NCBI RefSeq assembly: GCF_947367035.1
Contig: NZ_CANBCA010000009.1
Location: 1-64,000, forward strand
Reading direction: 5' to 3'
DNA from: an uncultured Helicobacter sp.
GTDB taxonomy: Bacteria > Campylobacterota > Campylobacteria > Campylobacterales > Helicobacteraceae
DNA length: 64,000 bases
This document shows positions 39,102-47,908 of this stretch, in pieces. Both the position numbers and the translations under genes were made by a program. The notes beneath the pieces were generated by a model, which saw only the letters and a program-made list of their open reading frames with translations, was not told the origin of the DNA and made no database searches. Positions within the stretch are counted from its first letter, which is position 1; the number at the start of each line of letters is the position of its first letter.

Positions 39102-40070
39102 TTAAGATAAAAGTTTGGCAATTTCTTTGGCGTGATAAGTGATGATAATATCCGCACCCGCACGCTTAAAACCAATCATTGTTTCTAATAAAACGCGTTC
39201 ATAATCTATTAAATTGTTTTTCTGTGCGAATTTTAGCATTGCATATTCTCCACTTACATTATAAACTGCAAGTGGTAATAAGGTGCGTTCTCTAATGTCT
39301 CGCACAATATCAAGGTAGGCAAGGGCGGGTTTGACCATTAAAATATCTGCACCTTGTCTCTCGTCCTCTAAACTTTCCAAAATTGCCTCTCTACGATTGG
39401 CGGGATTTTGCTGATAGCTTTTGCGGTCGCCAAAACTTGGTGTGCTATTAGCGACATCACGAAAAGGACCGTAATATCCACTTGCAAACTTTGTAGAATA
39501 ACTCATTAGAGGAATGTGCGTAAAGCCTGCATTATCTAATGCGCTACGGAGAGATTCTATCATTCCGTCCATCATTCCGCTAGGAGCAATCAAATCTGCT
39601 CCGGCAAGTGCTAGAACAAGAGCCTGTTTATTTAGAATCTCTAGCGTTAAATCATTATCCACGCTTTGGAGTTTTGGATTTAAGATTCCACAATGTCCGT
39701 GGTCTGTATATTCACAAAAGCACAAATCAACGCATAGAAGCATTTTAGGAAATTTTGCTTTGATAACCCTTAAGGTTTGCGCGATAATCCCCTCTTCGCT
39801 TAATGCTTCGCTGCCTACACTATCTTTAATGGCTGGAATCCCAAAGAGCATAATGGCTTCAATACCTAATTGCTCTAGTTCTTCGCATTCCTTTAGTGCA
39901 TTGTCAATACTTAGTTGATAAACATCGGGCATAGAGGCAATGGGGTTTTTGACTTTTTCTCCGTGTGTGATAAATAGGGGATAAATCAAGTCTTGCGTCT
40001 GTAAAGTTGTTTCTTCTACAAGATTTCTAACAACAGGATTTAACCGAATTCTTCTTAAACGTTTAAACAT
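39102..40070 (-). CDS. hemB: Porphobilinogen synthase (delta-aminolevulinic acid dehydratase)
   Basis: Condenses two 5-aminolevulinate molecules to porphobilinogen in haem synthesis. The 322-aa protein has the cysteine-containing [16 protein letters not shown] metal segment, the Schiff-base Lys region [16 protein letters not shown], and [21 protein letters not shown] precedes the ATG. It is the last gene of the arsR-arsS-hemB unit, the same order as HP0166-HP0163 in H. pylori. Confidence 0.96.
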   Translation of the reverse strand: MFKRLRRIRLNPVVRNLVEETTLQTQDLIYPLFITHGEKVKNPIASMPDVYQLSIDNALKECEELEQLGIEAIMLFGIPAIKDSVGSEALSEEGIIAQTLRVIKAKFPKMLLCVDLCFCEYTDHGHCGILNPKLQSVDNDLTLEILNKQALVLALAGADLIAPSGMMDGMIESLRSALDNAGFTHIPLMSYSTKFASGYYGPFRDVANSTPSFGDRKSYQQNPANRREAILESLEDERQGADILMVKPALAYLDIVRDIRERTLLPLAVYNVSGEYAMLKFAQKNNLIDYERVLLETMIGFKRAGADIIITYHAKEIAKLLS

Positions 40071-40080
40071 ATTTTTCCTT

Positions 40081-41316
40081 TTAAGCTTGATTTGAGAGAA
40101 TGCCTTGAATTATAAAACAATTTTTATCCTTTTCATAACGATAATCTAGCTTTAATCCTTGCGATTCTAAAGTGCTTTTGACAATATAAATCCCAAGCCC
40201 TAAACCACCGCTTTTGTTGGATTTACTATCTTTAAAAAACGGCTTAGCGTGGTCTTGCAAAGTATAAGGCAAGGGAGCACCAAAGTTTAAAATCAAAAGA
40301 TTCTTATTTTCAATTTTAATTTCCACTTTGTCTTTCGTCTTGTATTTTAGCGCATTATCTAGCAGGTTTTTAATTGCTAAGGTGAGTATTTCAAAATCGC
40401 AATGTAAAAGATAATTTTCGTTAGGTAAAATAAACGATTCTTTTATCTGCTCTTTGTCCAAAAGCAACATTGCAAAAACGCGATTTAAAATATCCTTTAA
40501 TACATAATCTTGCTTATTTAGGCAATAATTGCGTGAGCTTAACTCCTCAATTTTGGCAAATTCGTTAATCAAGCTATTAAGTCGGTCAAATACACTGCAA
40601 AGTCGTTCTTTGTAGAGAGGCTGGTCAATCATTTCTGCGGTGATTCTGCCTTTAGTAATAGGCGTTTTGAGTTCGTGCATTATAGAGCGTAAAAACAAAT
40701 GTCTAGATTGATTGAGTGCATTGATTTTTTCTGCAGCATTTTCAAATTCACGTGAAAGTTCACCGATTTCATCGTTTTGATTAATTCTACAAGAGATATT
40801 GGTTTGACCATCGGCAAATTTACGAATTTCTTTGCGCAAAGTGTTAAGTGGCAAGATACTTTTAATCACTAATACGAACAAAAAAACAACGACCAAAAAA
40901 GCAAAAAAAGTAATCAAGTAGTAGTTAAAAAGCCTATGAGAATATAAACTACCATAAAGTTTCCATTTGTGTGGAGTTTGCAAGAAAAGATAGATACCAT
41001 TTTCTTGTTTAATGATTTTTGCAATCATTCCGTCTGTTAAATTTTGTGTTAAATAGCCTTGAAATTGCTCTAAGGTTTTGGCATCTTGGATTTGATGTAA
41101 ATCTAACTCTTTGAGGTATTTTTCAATCAATTCTATATCGCCACCAAAGCGCACTAGCTGATTAATAGTAGCTAGAAATTGACTATATTTGAGCTGGTCT
41201 TTTAGTATTCTTTCATTGATTTCTTCTCTTATAAAATAATAAGAGAATGCACCCAAACAGATGATTGCCATTATAAATAAAATAGTGATTTTGACAAAGA
41301 TAGAATTTTTTAACAT
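40081..41316 (-). CDS. arsS: ArsS-like sensor histidine kinase
   Basis: A 411-aa kinase with an N-terminal membrane segment ([18 protein letters not shown]), a periplasmic sensor of about 110 residues, a second membrane segment near 130-155, a HAMP domain, the H-box [15 protein letters not shown], the N-box [15 protein letters not shown] and the G-box [15 protein letters not shown]. Its place between an ArsR-type regulator and hemB matches the acid-responsive ArsRS of H. pylori. No long homopolymer is visible near its 3' end, unlike the phase-variable H. pylori arsS. The signal it senses here is unknown. Confidence 0.88.
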   Translation of the reverse strand: MLKNSIFVKITILFIMAIICLGAFSYYFIREEINERILKDQLKYSQFLATINQLVRFGGDIELIEKYLKELDLHQIQDAKTLEQFQGYLTQNLTDGMIAKIIKQENGIYLFLQTPHKWKLYGSLYSHRLFNYYLITFFAFLVVVFLFVLVIKSILPLNTLRKEIRKFADGQTNISCRINQNDEIGELSREFENAAEKINALNQSRHLFLRSIMHELKTPITKGRITAEMIDQPLYKERLCSVFDRLNSLINEFAKIEELSSRNYCLNKQDYVLKDILNRVFAMLLLDKEQIKESFILPNENYLLHCDFEILTLAIKNLLDNALKYKTKDKVEIKIENKNLLILNFGAPLPYTLQDHAKPFFKDSKSNKSGGLGLGIYIVKSTLESQGLKLDYRYEKDKNCFIIQGILSNQA

Positions 41317-41318
41317 CT

Positions 41319-41993
41319 TTATAATTGTAGTTTATAACCAATTCCGCGCACAGAAAAGATAAATTTTTTATTGCCTTTTTCTATTTTTGAACGCAAACGT
41401 CCAATGATGACATCAATGCTTTTGTTGCTAGAATCTGGATTAATAGAATCTGAATGTGCTGCAATGGAATCACGTGTTAAAGCCTGATTGACATTTTCAA
41501 GCATAAAGCTTAGGATTTCATATTCTGCTTTGGTTAAATTAAGGGCAATATTATCAAGATAAATTTCTCTACTTCCTTTATCAAGTGTAAAGGGTAGAAT
41601 AGATGTTTCAGTATTATCGGGTTTGTTGGCTAAGTTGTATCTACGAAGGACACTATGGATTCTCGCAACGAGTTCTTTTGGGTCATAAGGCTTAGGAATA
41701 TAGTCATCTGCGCCATATTCTAATCCTAATACTCTATCATCAATATCGTGTCTAGCGGAAGAAATAATAATTGGGATTCGTTTTTCTTTTGCGACCTTCT
41801 TGCAAACTTCTAGCCCATCTAGGTTTGGGAGTGTTAGATCTAAAAGAAGGAGGTCAAAATGCCGAGTGTTTATTGCACTCATACCTGTATAAGGCTCGTC
41901 ATAATTTGTTACATTAATCTCATGAGCTTTCAAATATTCGCTAAGAATGGTCGCTAACTCCAGATCATCTTCTATCATCAAAACTTCTAGCAC
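41319..41993 (-). CDS. arsR: ArsR-type OmpR-family response regulator
   Basis: A 224-aa response regulator. The receiver has acidic residues in MIEDDLELA, phosphoacceptor Asp52 in [10 protein letters not shown], and the Lys in [11 protein letters not shown]. The winged-helix domain shows [13 protein letters not shown] and [17 protein letters not shown], then SVRGIGYKL. In H. pylori Asp52 of ArsR controls acid-response genes. GTG start at 41993, with AAGGAAG about 6 nt upstream. It is followed by arsS after 2 nt. Confidence 0.9.
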   Translation of the reverse strand: MLEVLMIEDDLELATILSEYLKAHEINVTNYDEPYTGMSAINTRHFDLLLLDLTLPNLDGLEVCKKVAKEKRIPIIISSARHDIDDRVLGLEYGADDYIPKPYDPKELVARIHSVLRRYNLANKPDNTETSILPFTLDKGSREIYLDNIALNLTKAEYEILSFMLENVNQALTRDSIAAHSDSINPDSSNKSIDVIIGRLRSKIEKGNKKFIFSVRGIGYKLQL

Positions 41994-42259
41994 GGCATCT
42001 TCCTTGCAAAAAGGAGGATTGGGTATTTTAGGGGGTTAAAGAAAAATTCAGGAAAATGCCCGCTAGTATTGACAATAATTTCAAAGAACTTACTCACGCT
42101 AAGTGTCCTTAAGCAAAGGAGAAGTGGATGAAAAACTTTTCTTTTTAGAAAATCCAAACTTAACTTGATGTTAAGTTTGCCTCTCAACTCATCCTGTTGA
42201 GATGACGAAATTATAAAGTAAAATAGTAAATCAAAAGTAAATAAAAAAAGTTTTTTCAT
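41987..42259 (-). CDS. Doubtful 90-aa protein between the CiaD-like gene and arsR
   Basis: Start overlaps the CiaD-like stop (ATGA) and its end overlaps arsR by 7 nt, which looks like operon coupling. The N-terminus [19 protein letters not shown] is hydrophobic, like a signal peptide; the rest is of unusual composition ([15 protein letters not shown]). A perfect 9-bp stem (42149-42171) lies within the frame. It could be a real small exported protein, or non-coding leader of arsR read by chance. Confidence 0.3.
   Translation of the reverse strand: MKKLFLFTFDLLFYFIISSSQQDELRGKLNIKLSLDFLKRKVFHPLLLCLRTLSVSKFFEIIVNTSGHFPEFFFNPLKYPILLFARKMPC
42149..42171. repeat. Palindrome upstream of arsR
   Basis: AAACTTAAC and GTTAAGTTT enclose a 5-nt spacer TTGAT. 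It resembles a Crp/Fnr-type TTAAC..GTTAA site but with five, not four, spacer bases, or an RNA hairpin in the arsR leader. It lies about 155 nt before the arsR start. Confidence 0.4.
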
Positions 42260-42666
42260 TTTTGATTCTTTTTTTCATCAATAATGGCTAGAGTAAATTC
42301 TAAAAAATTTAAAATCATATCTACTTTAGTCTCAATATCGCGGTTGTTTGGAGATTGTAATCCTTCAAAAAGCACAAGGATTCTTTCTTGTAGGGCATTT
42401 AAAAATTTTTCTTCTTGCAAGTAAGTTTTGGTTAAAAGTGCTTTCAGTTCTTCTGTATTTTTTAAATCCAGCTTTTCAATTTTGCGAGCATAAGGATTTT
42501 GCGTGTTTATGTTTTCGTGATTTGGGGTATCAGTTGGCAGAATGTCTAACAGGGCATCACGTTCAAGTTTTGATTCTTCTAGGGGGTTTGGATTGGACTT
42601 AGCAGAGATAGAATCATTTGTGTCAATCTCTGCTAATGTCTGTAAAATTGCTTCTTTTAATTCCAT
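42256..42666 (-). CDS. CiaD-like conserved Campylobacterota protein
   Basis: A 136-aa acidic, mostly helical protein starting MELKEAILQTLAEID. The middle (about 25-60) is low-complexity, and the C-terminal part is an amphipathic helical segment (KNTEELKALLTKTYLQEEKF, then MILNFLEFTLAIIDEKK). The size, N-terminus and context recall the CiaD family (Cj0788) of Campylobacter, a secreted host-interaction protein; this is from memory and weak. The ATG at 42666 overlaps the TPR gene by 10 nt and has AAGGTGG about 11 nt upstream. Confidence 0.5.
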   Translation of the reverse strand: MELKEAILQTLAEIDTNDSISAKSNPNPLEESKLERDALLDILPTDTPNHENINTQNPYARKIEKLDLKNTEELKALLTKTYLQEEKFLNALQERILVLFEGLQSPNNRDIETKVDMILNFLEFTLAIIDEKKNQK

Positions 42667-42905
42667 AGTTGTAATAACCACCTTTCAAATTCATTCTGTT
42701 CCACTTCGCTGTCCATTTGGACAAATAAATTAAGCATATCCTCATTCGCTTTGCCATAATTCTTGCGATTGCTTACCAAACGTTTTAAGGCGATTTTAGC
42801 TTCAAGATTGTTCGGGTCTTGTTCTAAAATCGTTTTATAAATCTCTGCAGCTTCGTAAGTGTGTCCTTGTAGTTCATAAATGCTTGCAAGTGTTAGGGTT
42901 TTCAT
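42657..42905 (-). CDS. Small TPR protein
   Basis: An 82-aa protein containing one clear tetratricopeptide motif (LASIYELQGHTYEAAEIYK followed by ILEQDPNNLEAKIAL), where the Pro-Asn-Asn-containing turn is characteristic. AAAGGC precedes the ATG. It is followed, with a 10-nt overlap, by the CiaD-like gene; a similar pairing occurs in Campylobacter, as I recall. Probably a protein-interaction adaptor. Confidence 0.68.
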   Translation of the reverse strand: MKTLTLASIYELQGHTYEAAEIYKTILEQDPNNLEAKIALKRLVSNRKNYGKANEDMLNLFVQMDSEVEQNEFERWLLQLWN

Positions 42906-43066
42906 TGAATGCCTTTGACTTTTAACGCTTGAATTTTAGCATAAATAGACTGCTTTGTGAAGTTTTATTTGTATTATTGTGATTCTGCTTTAGCATAAAT
43001 AAACAGAGCCAAAGTCCTCTGTAATTCAATAAATTAGGAATCATTTTATAAAGATAAAGACGTAAA

Positions 43067-43483
43067 TTATTTTACAATTAGAATCGGGATAGGGGACTTT
43101 TGTGAAAAATCATTTTGATTGGTAGAAAAGATTTTGTTCCAAAAGCTCTCTTCGCTTTGTCCAATCACAAGTAAATCAAAGTCCTTAGCATAAGCTAGTA
43201 TCTCTGTTACCGCTTCACCCTCTAGCATTTTTTGTTTGATATTGATACCTTTGTTGATAAAAATTGCACTAAATTCTTCTAAAAGTTTAGTGCTTTGTGC
43301 GTTTTCTTTGTTTTCAATTTCTTCATAAGCGGCTAATGCAGCTTCACCATAAAGCATAATCGGGGTTTTGCAATGGATAATTGTGATGGCGCAATCTTCT
43401 CTATTGCCAAAAAATTCCACTACAAATTCGGCAGCTTTCTGACAAGATTTTGTCCCATCTACGGCAAATAGAATCTTTTTCAT
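43067..43483 (-). CDS. Universal stress protein, UspA family
   Basis: A 138-aa Rossmann-like protein: strand 1 KILFAVDGTKSCQKAAEF, the middle ITIIHCKTP, and the C-terminal DLLVIGQSEESF. The ATP-binding Gly-rich G-x2-G-x9-G(S/T) of class II Usps is not obvious (IGQSEESFWNKIF), so it may not bind ATP. AAGG-type ribosome-binding site precedes the ATG. Upstream of the TPR gene but separated by 161 nt, so perhaps independently transcribed. Confidence 0.78.
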   Translation of the reverse strand: MKKILFAVDGTKSCQKAAEFVVEFFGNREDCAITIIHCKTPIMLYGEAALAAYEEIENKENAQSTKLLEEFSAIFINKGINIKQKMLEGEAVTEILAYAKDFDLLVIGQSEESFWNKIFSTNQNDFSQKSPIPILIVK

Positions 43484-43567
43484 TGTTAAAGCCTTATATT
43501 GAATAAAATGTAAAAATTATATCAAAATTCACAGAAAATAAAGTAAGAATGCGCTACGCTTTTGGAT

Positions 43568-43573
43568 TAAAAT
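43568..43573 (+). promoter_or_regulatory. Candidate -10 box of selA
   Basis: TAAAAT, 20 nt before the ATG of selA, giving a short leader. By eye only. Confidence 0.35.
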
Positions 43574-43593
43574 TCACAAAAGAGAATAGGTAA

Positions 43594-44994
43594 ATGCAAA
43601 ATATTCTACAACATATTCCCAAGGCGGACAAGTTATTAAACGCGCTACAAAACGAATTAAATGGCAATTTAAATTTCAATTTAGCCAAGATACTCATCAC
43701 AGAGTTTTTACAAAACTATCGTCAAGATTTGTTACAAGGTAGCGAGATTTTAGGTTTTGAAACTTGTGTGCAACGCATTGTTCAAGTCTATCACAAAAGA
43801 ACACAAAAGTCTTTAAAACCACTCATAAATGCCACCGGAATTGTAGTGCATACGAACCTTGGACGTAGTGTCTTTTCTCCCTCTATTTTGCAAGAGATTT
43901 TCCCCATTTTAACGCACTATAATAATTTAGAATATGATGAAGAAAAGGGTGGTCGTAGTGAGCGTTATGTGCATTTAAAAGAACTATTCAAAGCACTTTT
44001 AAGGACAGAAGATGTTTTGGTGGTTAATAATAATGCGGCAGCAGTATTTTTGATTTTTAATACTTTTGCTAAGGGTAAAGAAGTCATTATTTCTCGTGGA
44101 GAGTTAATTGAGATTGGCGGAAGCTTTAGGATTCCAAAGGTAATGGCAGATTCTGGTGCAATTTTGCGTGAAGTGGGAACAACAAATAAGACCCATTTAA
44201 AAGACTATAAGGAAGCAATAAATGAAAACACCGCTATGCTTTTTAAGGCACATAAGTCCAATTATGCAATGAGTGGATTTGTTAAAGAAGTAGAATTTGG
44301 AGAAATTGTAGAGTTAGCCGCTGCGCAGAATCTGATGGATTATTATGATTTGGGGAGTGGATATTTTGGTTTAAGCGGATTTGAAAAGAGTCTGAAGAAG
44401 TTTGAACCTGCTTTAGAAGAGATTGCAAAACTTAATCCAAGCCTTGTAAGTTTCAGCGGAGATAAGCTCTTAGGAGGGGCACAAGCGGGGATTATCTTTG
44501 GCAAAAAAGCATTCATTGATGAGTTAAAACAAAATCAACTCTTAAGAATGTTGCGTGTGGATAAATTTACGATTGCAGCACTTGAGGCAACGCTAAATGC
44601 TTACTTGGAGGGTAAAACCGACAAAATCCCTACCTGTCGTTTGTTATTAAGGGACAAAGAAGAGTTAAAAAGTGAAGCAGAGGCACTAGCAAGCCTGATT
44701 CCCAAAGATTTTGCGCCCAAAGTGATTCCTACGAAAAGTTATAGCGGAGGGGGTGCAATGCCAAGCCATTATTTGGAATCTTTTGGCGTTGCCATTGAAG
44801 CAAAATCTTTGAATTCCTTTAGACTAAACGAAGAACAATTAGAAAGATATTTGCGCTCTTTAGGAATTATTGCAAGATTAGAAAATGGTGCATTACTTTT
44901 AGATTTGCGCACATTGCTAGAGGGCGATAAAGAGAGAATTGCAGAGGTTTTTAATGAGCTAAATTTAAAATGTAAAGAGGAAACAAAGAAATAA
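43594..44994 (+). CDS. selA: L-seryl-tRNA(Sec) selenium transferase SelA
   Basis: PLP enzyme converting seryl-tRNA(Sec) to selenocysteyl-tRNA with selenophosphate. The 466-aa protein has LINATGIVVHTNLGRS, EYDEEKGGRSERY, NNNAAAVFLIF, and the PLP Lys in VSFSGDKLLGGAQAGII. Its stop abuts the selB start directly (TAA then ATG). The presence of selA-selB implies that selenoproteins, probably formate dehydrogenase, exist elsewhere; selC and selD are not in this window. Confidence 0.96.
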   Translation: MQNILQHIPKADKLLNALQNELNGNLNFNLAKILITEFLQNYRQDLLQGSEILGFETCVQRIVQVYHKRTQKSLKPLINATGIVVHTNLGRSVFSPSILQEIFPILTHYNNLEYDEEKGGRSERYVHLKELFKALLRTEDVLVVNNNAAAVFLIFNTFAKGKEVIISRGELIEIGGSFRIPKVMADSGAILREVGTTNKTHLKDYKEAINENTAMLFKAHKSNYAMSGFVKEVEFGEIVELAAAQNLMDYYDLGSGYFGLSGFEKSLKKFEPALEEIAKLNPSLVSFSGDKLLGGAQAGIIFGKKAFIDELKQNQLLRMLRVDKFTIAALEATLNAYLEGKTDKIPTCRLLLRDKEELKSEAEALASLIPKDFAPKVIPTKSYSGGGAMPSHYLESFGVAIEAKSLNSFRLNEEQLERYLRSLGIIARLENGALLLDLRTLLEGDKERIAEVFNELNLKCKEETKK

Positions 44995-46833
44995 ATGCAA
45001 GAAAATTTAATTATTGGCACAATGGGACACATTGACCATGGAAAAACAAGCTTAATTGCTGCAATGAATGGATTTTGGGGAGATAGTTTTGCACAAGAGC
45101 AAGAACGGGGAATCACACTAGACTTGAGCTTTTCTAACTTAAGCCAAAAGCAAAAAAACATTTCTTTTATTGATATGCCAGGACACGAAAAGCTAGTCAA
45201 AAATATGATTGCTGGTGCATTTGGTGTGGATTATGCAATGCTTTTGATTGCAGCCAATGAGGGCATTATGCCACAAACTTTGGAGCATTTAAGAATCGCT
45301 TATTTACTTGGGATTCGTGATTTTGTTGTTGTGCTTAGCAAAAGTGATTTGGTGGATCTGGACAGAATCACACAAGTAAAAAGGGAAATTAAAAGGCTTT
45401 TTAGCGAGTTTTCGGGTTTAAATTTCCAAATCGTGAGTTGTTCCATCTATGATAAACAAAGCATACAAGCGCTTCAGAACCTACTTTTTGCATTACCTAA
45501 AAAGCCTCATAAGGATTTGGGATTTTTTCGCTATTATATTGACCGCGTGTTTGTGATTAAAGGAGCAGGCTGTGTCGTAAGTGGAACTTTGATGGATGGA
45601 GATTTAAGGATTGATGAAAAAATATGGTGTGCGCAACTTGGAAGAGTGCTTGGAATTAAGAATCTCCAAGTGCATAATGAATCTAAATTCATAGCACCTA
45701 ATGGCTCACGTGTTGCAATCAATCTAAGCGGGGTTTCTCATCAAGAATTAAAACGTGGAGATTTACTGACCAAGAAAGGCTATTTGCGTGGATTTGACAG
45801 CATAGAGGTAGAGATTTGCGCCTTTGAAACAATAGAGCATAATAGTAAAGTGCAGTTATTTATTGGGGCATTGCGTTGCACGGCTCGTATTTTGTTTTTA
45901 GACAAAAGTAAAAAGTTCGCGACCTTAAAAACTGCTATCCCAATTTTTGGTATTTTTGATGAGAAGTTTATTATACGTGATGATAAACAAACTTTAGGTG
46001 GAGGTAGAATCCTAAGCCCGATTATAGACCCAATGAAAAAGTCTCAAAAATTGCAATATTTGGCGCTTTTAAGCTTAGGAGATTTAAAAGGTGCTTTTGC
46101 GGTTTTGCTTCAAGCACATAAAAAAGGTTTTGGACTTATTAGCGCGATTCAACGTTTCAGAATTCCACAATCTTTGGGTTTAGAAATTGCTTCAGAGATT
46201 CCAGAATGTTTTGTATGCGCCAAAGAACTCATCGCCTATCCAAGAGTTGCTAGAGAAATTGTCCGCGGCATTATTTTAAAGATTTTGTTCAAGAATCCCA
46301 ATGCCTTGCTAAGTGCTGCTCTTTTAAGTCAGAAGCAAGGTTGGATTGCAGAGGAGTTTGCAAGAAGTGTTTTAGAGGAAATGCTTGTAAAAGAGGAATT
46401 AAATAAGGTGGATTCTTTTTATATTTCTCCTAAAAATATCTTAGGATTAGGAGTAGATAATGCAGAAGAAGTTGCTAATTATTTCTATAAAACCATTTAT
46501 GAAGCCTTACAAAATCAAGAGTTTCAGCCTATTGCACCCTATAACTTGTATGATGCTTTAGACATTGATAGGCAAACAGGAGATTCAGTTTTTAAACGTT
46601 TAACACGTGAGAAAAAGATTTTGCGTCTAAACCATAAGCTGTTTATTTGTAGCGATGTTTTGGCGCGTTTGCTTGAACTAATGCGCGGAATTATTAAGAA
46701 AGAGGGCTATTTGGATTTAACAAACTTTAAAACACATTTAAATCTTAGTCGCAAATATCTTATTGCTTATTTGGATTATTTGGATAGCTTTAGTGATGTT
46801 ATCAATACTGATGGCAAAAGAACATTAAAATAG
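44995..46833 (+). CDS. selB: Selenocysteine-specific elongation factor SelB
   Basis: Delivers Sec-tRNA to UGA codons marked by a SECIS. G1 is GHIDHGKTSLI at 10-18, G3 DMPGHEKLVKNMI, G4 SKSDLVD. Domains II and III follow, then C-terminal winged helices (ISAIQRFRIPQSLG, VFKRLTREKKILRLN, and LNLSRKYLIAYLDYLD) that read the SECIS. Length 612 aa is normal. It starts immediately after the selA stop. Confidence 0.95.
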   Translation: MQENLIIGTMGHIDHGKTSLIAAMNGFWGDSFAQEQERGITLDLSFSNLSQKQKNISFIDMPGHEKLVKNMIAGAFGVDYAMLLIAANEGIMPQTLEHLRIAYLLGIRDFVVVLSKSDLVDLDRITQVKREIKRLFSEFSGLNFQIVSCSIYDKQSIQALQNLLFALPKKPHKDLGFFRYYIDRVFVIKGAGCVVSGTLMDGDLRIDEKIWCAQLGRVLGIKNLQVHNESKFIAPNGSRVAINLSGVSHQELKRGDLLTKKGYLRGFDSIEVEICAFETIEHNSKVQLFIGALRCTARILFLDKSKKFATLKTAIPIFGIFDEKFIIRDDKQTLGGGRILSPIIDPMKKSQKLQYLALLSLGDLKGAFAVLLQAHKKGFGLISAIQRFRIPQSLGLEIASEIPECFVCAKELIAYPRVAREIVRGIILKILFKNPNALLSAALLSQKQGWIAEEFARSVLEEMLVKEELNKVDSFYISPKNILGLGVDNAEEVANYFYKTIYEALQNQEFQPIAPYNLYDALDIDRQTGDSVFKRLTREKKILRLNHKLFICSDVLARLLELMRGIIKKEGYLDLTNFKTHLNLSRKYLIAYLDYLDSFSDVINTDGKRTLK

Positions 46834-46843
46834 TGAGAGTTTT

Positions 46844-47884
46844 ATGCTTGATAGATTACAAAATCCACCTTTAAATTCAGAGTTAAACCAAAATCTTATC
46901 AACCTAAAAACCACCAATTATCAATCTATTACTCCCACCCAATCTCAAAAGATTTTGAAAGAAAAAGCCACTCTTTGTGAAATTTTGGGAGCAAAAATCG
47001 TGCGTCCCTTTAGCTTTAATTTAGAATCTTTTTATTTCTTGCTTGTTAGCCTCTCTCAGCATTACAAGGTGGCTCTAGCACTTTCAAGTCATAATATGCT
47101 TTATTCTGCTTATTTGCATTTGCCAAACAAAGAATCCATTTTCCCACTTTTACCAAATTTTGAAAGTGGAAGTATTCATCAAGATTCTATTAATAAGGCA
47201 CTAGAAAATGGAGCAAATTGTTTTATCGTGCCAATTCTCAATGAAGATATTTTGACATTAAATTGTATAGAAGCATTGCCACAAGATGTGCTAAAAGTCG
47301 TAGATATTAGTTATGCTCTTGCATTAAATCTACCTTTGCCACAAGTGGATATTATGCTACTTAATGGCGAAAACTTGGGAATTATACGTCCTTTTGGGAT
47401 TCTGGCTTCACAAGATTTTTATGGAATCTCTAGCGTTTATTTAGAAGCCCAAAATCTTTATCAGACTTTTGCACAAGCAATCCTATTAAAAAAAGCCAAT
47501 ATACAATCTAATGAAAGATTCCAAAATAATCTTGCACAACTCTTTTTTGATGTTCTACAAATGAATTTAGAAAAAGTGGGCTTAGGCGATGCTTGTTATG
47601 TCTTTTATCCAACACCTACTAATACCCTATCTTTAGGACTTAAAGGAATTAAGGCGCGGAATCTTATCCAAAGTTTGCTCTTTGATGGAATCAGTGTAAT
47701 TAATGGGCAAGAATGCCTTTTTGGCTTTGCAAGTCCCTCATTTGTATTGCGTCAAATGGGATATACGCAGGAGCAATCTAGAGAGTTACTAAGCCTTAGT
47801 TTTTTAGATATTTCTCCTAGTTTAATTCCACAAATTGCACAAAAAATTGCACAAAAATATGTGCAGTTAAGAAGTTTAGGTTAA
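46844..47884 (+). CDS. Degenerate NifS/IscS-like protein lacking the PLP lysine
   Basis: A 346-aa protein that aligns through much of its length with cysteine desulfurases: DVLKVVDISYALAL corresponds to the conserved HVDATQ, with Asp154 retained. The His-Lys of the PLP site is replaced by Glu176-Asn177 (LLNGENLGIIRPFGIL aligns with FSGHKIYGPKGIGAL). The mobile-loop catalytic Cys is kept as Cys291 (INGQECLFG), as is PSFVLRQMGYT. It is the third gene after selA and selB, 10 nt from selB. A selenium or sulfur carrier role is inference; true desulfurase chemistry with PLP looks impossible. Confidence 0.75.
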   Translation: MLDRLQNPPLNSELNQNLINLKTTNYQSITPTQSQKILKEKATLCEILGAKIVRPFSFNLESFYFLLVSLSQHYKVALALSSHNMLYSAYLHLPNKESIFPLLPNFESGSIHQDSINKALENGANCFIVPILNEDILTLNCIEALPQDVLKVVDISYALALNLPLPQVDIMLLNGENLGIIRPFGILASQDFYGISSVYLEAQNLYQTFAQAILLKKANIQSNERFQNNLAQLFFDVLQMNLEKVGLGDACYVFYPTPTNTLSLGLKGIKARNLIQSLLFDGISVINGQECLFGFASPSFVLRQMGYTQEQSRELLSLSFLDISPSLIPQIAQKIAQKYVQLRSLG

Positions 47885-47908
47885 ATTAGAATCTTTCAAG
47901 GAAGTAGA

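Noticed and set aside
40081-41316. Phase-variable C-tract in arsS as in H. pylori
   Set aside because: No long homopolymer is visible near the 3' end of this gene.
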